Shown here: positions 17,595 through 19,338 of the stretch, piece after piece
How positions within the stretch are numbered: position 1 is the stretch's first letter
Layout of the letters: every line of letters starts with the position of its first letter
Made by a program: the position numbers and the translations under genes
Assembly (NCBI GenBank): GCA_002367355.1
Contig: DFBQ01000220.1
Location: forward strand, 1-19,338
Length of the DNA stretch: 19,338 nucleotides
Reading direction: 5' to 3'
DNA from: Deltaproteobacteria bacterium UBA3076
Lineage (GTDB): Bacteria; Desulfobacterota; Dissulfuribacteria; Dissulfuribacterales; UBA3076
The notes under the pieces: model-generated
Told to the model about the DNA's origin: nothing
Seen by the model: only the letters and a program-made list of their open reading frames with translations
Databases searched by the model: none

Positions 17595-18578
17595 TCAATT
17601 GCAATTATTGGCTGAATTAATGTCTTGTCCATGCATACCGGCGCGGTTGTTATGTTTCACCTCATTTTCCACCTGCAAGGGCAGGAAGACCTCGAAGGTG
17701 CTCCCTTCCCCAGGGACGCTTGTCACATCAATCCATCCGCTCCGTCGACGTATCAGGGCAAAGACAATAGCCAGGCCCCATCCCCGCTTTCGGTTTTTTC
17801 CATTCACTTCTTTGGTGGAAAAGAGGGGATCGAAAATCCGGTCAAGTACGTCTTTGGGTATGCCTGGTCCATAATCGCACACGGAAAGGACTGCAAAGGT
17901 CCCTGGATAAGCGTTGCCGTGCTGCCGGCAGTAAGAACCGTCAACAGTGCGTTTGAAAGTACCAACAAGCAGGTCTCCTCCTTCTATCATGGCCTCTTGG
18001 ACGTTAGCTGTAAGATTGCTCAATATCCGCCATATGTCGCCCTGGCTTAACAGAATCGGAAGGGGATTGCCGCAGTGAGTAAAATGCAGATTGATATTCT
18101 CTTTGAAAGATGATCTCAGGGCATCAAGGACCAGTTTTACCTCTACGTTTAAATCCCTGTGGGCCAACTCCACTGTGATTTCGTCAGGTCCGAGGGCCTG
18201 CAGGCGATTAACCAGACCTTCCATGTTGTCCAGGACCTTGCGTACAGCCAGTACCTTCTGTCGTATATCAGCTTGAGGAAATTCCCTTTCGAGCCGGTAC
18301 ACTGTGGCCGCGATGGTTAGCAGACCGTTGCTGAGGTCATGACACAGGCCACTGGCCAGGTGCTCCATGGATTCCATTTTCTGGATCTGGATGAACTCCG
18401 CCACTGCGTGATCTGTGGAATCCAAAAGGCCCCGGATTGTGTTCAGAGAGTCACGGACGCCGGCAAGTGCTGTGCCGCTGCCAACAGCAAATTGCGCTAC
18501 ATTCCCTGTAGGTAGCTGTCGTATAACTGAACCGCGTATGGACGTTCGGCCTCCTAACATGGTCTTATCTCCATTCAT
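17595..18578 (-). CDS. Soluble histidine kinase (orphan, no linked response regulator)
   Basis: This 327-aa cytoplasmic kinase has no transmembrane helix and no recognisable sensor domain in its first ~65 residues. The H-box LASGLCHDLSNGLLTIA places the phospho-accepting histidine at H80. The ATPase part has an N-box-like ILSNLTANVQEAM (185-197), the G1 box CDYGPGIP (234-241), an F-box RIFDPLFSTK (247-256) and the G2 box RGWGLAI (265-271). All catalytic boxes are present, so it should be active, passing phosphate to a regulator encoded elsewhere. The first ATG has only AAGG ten bases upstream. An internal in-frame ATG at residue 7 (18560) has GGAG eight bases away and may be the real start. 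The upstream small Cys-rich gene overlaps its 5' end. Confidence 0.87.
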   Translation of the reverse strand: MNGDKTMLGGRTSIRGSVIRQLPTGNVAQFAVGSGTALAGVRDSLNTIRGLLDSTDHAVAEFIQIQKMESMEHLASGLCHDLSNGLLTIAATVYRLEREFPQADIRQKVLAVRKVLDNMEGLVNRLQALGPDEITVELAHRDLNVEVKLVLDALRSSFKENINLHFTHCGNPLPILLSQGDIWRILSNLTANVQEAMIEGGDLLVGTFKRTVDGSYCRQHGNAYPGTFAVLSVCDYGPGIPKDVLDRIFDPLFSTKEVNGKNRKRGWGLAIVFALIRRRSGWIDVTSVPGEGSTFEVFLPLQVENEVKHNNRAGMHGQDINSANNCN

Positions 18579-18741
18579 TGTTTAAACCTTCATTCTCTAT
18601 TACGAAGCGTTTTGTTACCACTGATCTGCACCGCCTTCCCTGCCTTCCTGCTCGCGGGCACTTTCGCAGGCACATCTGGCACACAACAGGATGAACTATA
18701 GGGCGTCCTGTCTTGATGCATGTGTTGGTGCTTTTGTTCAT
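18565..18741 (-). CDS. Small cysteine-rich protein (58 aa), putative zinc-binding
   Basis: This 58-aa reading frame starts with ATG at 18741 and has a strong AAGGAG seven bases upstream, which favours it over a 68-aa frame in another phase without a ribosome site. The sequence is basic and has a compact cysteine motif, CQMCLRKC at residues 21-28, with further cysteines at C8 and C38. This could bind zinc or an iron-sulphur cluster. It ends 14 bases inside the histidine kinase frame if that begins at its first ATG, or five bases before the Met7 start. The coupling suggests that it and the kinase are made together. I do not recognise the family. Confidence 0.55.
   Translation of the reverse strand: MNKSTNTCIKTGRPIVHPVVCQMCLRKCPRAGRQGRRCRSVVTKRFVIENEGLNNEWR
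18568..18574 (-). promoter_or_regulatory. Internal ribosome site supporting a second kinase start (Met7)
   Basis: On the minus strand GGAG lies eight bases before the in-frame ATG at 18560, better placed than the site before the annotated ATG at 18578. This start would lie five bases past the stop of the 58-codon upstream gene instead of overlapping it. It is a choice between two starts. Confidence 0.45.
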
Positions 18742-18875
18742 GGCAATGCTCCTTGAAATTATTTACCTTTTTAGTTTTGCTCCCCACATAAAGCATTCAG
18801 AACCATTTCCTGTTTACTGATAAACTAAATGCGTTACATTTGCAATAGGTAAGTAAAAAAATATTTTGGAATAAC

Positions 18876-19023
18876 GTAATTTCTCAATAAGTTGGGGTAG
18901 ATTACATTTTGCGACTATCCAATGGATTCCGGCTTTCGCCGGAATGACAGGCAGTTACATCCAATCGTCATTCCCGCGAAGGCGGGAATCCAGTGACTGT
19001 TACCCAGGCTCATTGAGAAATCA
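18876..19023. repeat. Nested cruciform-type inverted repeat
   Basis: The outer arms 18876-18899 (containing 'atttctcaataagttgggg') and 19001-19023 ('acccaggctcattgagaaat') are reverse complements. Inside them, 18923-18948 and 18967-18992 also pair, and each is itself a hairpin (ttccgg...ccggaa and ttcccgc...gcgggaa). This belongs to the widespread 'cattcccgcgaaggcgggaat' repeat family. Confidence 0.85.
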
Positions 19024-19126
19024 CATTAAAACTGGATAACAACTCGATTCATCAGCTCTAATTTCCAATTTCCAACATAACAAAGTGTAAACTACTTTTG
19101 GCTTGCCATGAAGGATGCCGAACAAC

Positions 19127-19167
19127 GAATATCGAATATCGAACAAGGAACCGCAGAATGTCGAAGG
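19127..19167. repeat. Interspersed family-B repeat copy
   Basis: The block starting 'gaatatcgaatatcgaac' and ending 'agaatgtcgaaggg' closely matches 16272-16302 and shows that the sequence there is a dispersed repeat. No transposase is nearby. Confidence 0.75.
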
Positions 19168-19220
19168 GAAGTAAAAATTTTGTGTTTTCGTGATTGGTTT
19201 TGAATGGTTTCTTAACCGCA

Positions 19221-19258
19221 TAAAAAAAAGCGCTGGTCAAAATATTAACCAGCGCTTT
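19221..19258 (-). terminator. Rho-independent terminator for the minus-strand gene at the right edge
   Basis: 11-nt perfect stem arms aaagcgctggt (19227-19237) and accagcgcttt (19248-19258) flank a 10-nt loop. On the minus strand the stem is followed by eight T's (complement of 19222-19229, which also overlap the stem base). This is a strong intrinsic terminator for the gene entering from the right, about 32 bp after its stop codon. Confidence 0.85.
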
Positions 19259-19290
19259 ATTGCTGAATGAAATTATTTAGGATAGAAATC

Positions 19291-19338
19291 TTAGAATTCG
19301 ACAGCTAATTGACCGAAGACCAGATCCCGTGTGTTTCG
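19291..19338 (-). CDS. Outer-membrane beta-barrel protein, C-terminal fragment (partial)
   Basis: The last 15 codons of a minus-strand gene, reading ...RDLVFGQLAVEF and stop, run off the right edge. The alternating hydrophobic pattern ending in an aromatic residue is the classic C-terminal beta-strand signal recognised by the BAM complex, as in many porins. With only 15 residues the specific family cannot be given. The terminator just downstream supports a real gene end. Confidence 0.5.
   Translation of the reverse strand, partial: RNTRDLVFGQLAVEF

Larger units (their letters stand above)
18742..19226. other. Intergenic region with nested repeats, no convincing gene
   Basis: This ~485-bp gap holds the region upstream of the small Cys-rich gene, a nested inverted repeat (18876-19023) and a family-B repeat copy (19127-19167). 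Open frames here (66 and 60 codons on the minus strand) run through repeat sequence and lack ribosome sites, so I see no gene. Confidence 0.6.

Noticed and set aside
18590..18796. 68-codon minus-strand frame upstream of the histidine kinase
   Set aside because: There is no ribosome site before its ATG, and it overlaps the 58-codon Cys-rich frame, which has a strong AAGGAG.

Overview
The window looks like a chromosomal segment from a Gram-negative, free-living bacterium, most likely a Desulfobacterota/deltaproteobacterium. This is an inference. It rests on an E. coli-type NADP isocitrate dehydrogenase, a ComF amidophosphoribosyltransferase, a DUF2325 protein, an outer-membrane-barrel C-terminus ending in Phe at the right edge, and several families of short interspersed inverted repeats ('aaccgcgaatgaacg...', 'gaatatcgaatatcgaac...', 'gattccggctttcgccgg...') of a kind I associate with that group.

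Bases 95-13691 are a plus-strand phage-defence operon of BREX type, closest to BREX type 3 as I know that type. Its core is a 1242-aa DUF6079/BrxC-PglY-type ATPase, a 951-aa Zn-ribbon N6-adenine methyltransferase (PglXI type), a 678-aa PglZ phosphatase-superfamily protein with all expected motifs, and a 264-aa BrxA-like protein coupled to pglZ by a 4-nt overlap. Two accessory blocks interrupt this core. One is a DUF1016 (YhcG-type) PD-(D/E)XK nuclease between the ATPase and the methylase. The other is a tightly coupled three-gene cassette between the methylase and pglZ: an OLD-like/DUF3696-type ATPase, a PIN-like putative nuclease and an ATP-dependent RNA ligase. The cassette occupies the place where I expect the helicase gene brxHII. 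No helicase is present in the window, only a 36-codon start-coupled stub after the BrxA-like gene. A core plus RNA-cutting and RNA-sealing enzymes is the most novel-looking feature.

Short inverted-repeat arms lie directly in front of four operon genes (ATPase, DUF1016, methylase, pglZ). In the DUF1016 gene a repeat arm supplies the start codon and N-terminus. Other repeat-like sequences are read in frame inside the ATPase gene, and a perfect 13-bp palindrome lies inside the DUF1016 coding region.

Bases 13692-16023 are housekeeping: icd with its own upstream region, a 174-bp imperfect inverted-repeat element, then comF. Bases 16024-16310 hold another inverted-repeat element that runs into the 3' end of the next gene. 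Bases 16284-18741 are a minus-strand operon read right to left: a 58-aa Cys-rich small protein (overlapping its neighbour), a soluble orphan histidine kinase and a DUF2325 coiled-coil protein. The right edge (18742-19338) contains a nested hairpin repeat, another interspersed repeat copy, a strong minus-strand terminator, and the last 15 codons of a probable outer-membrane protein.
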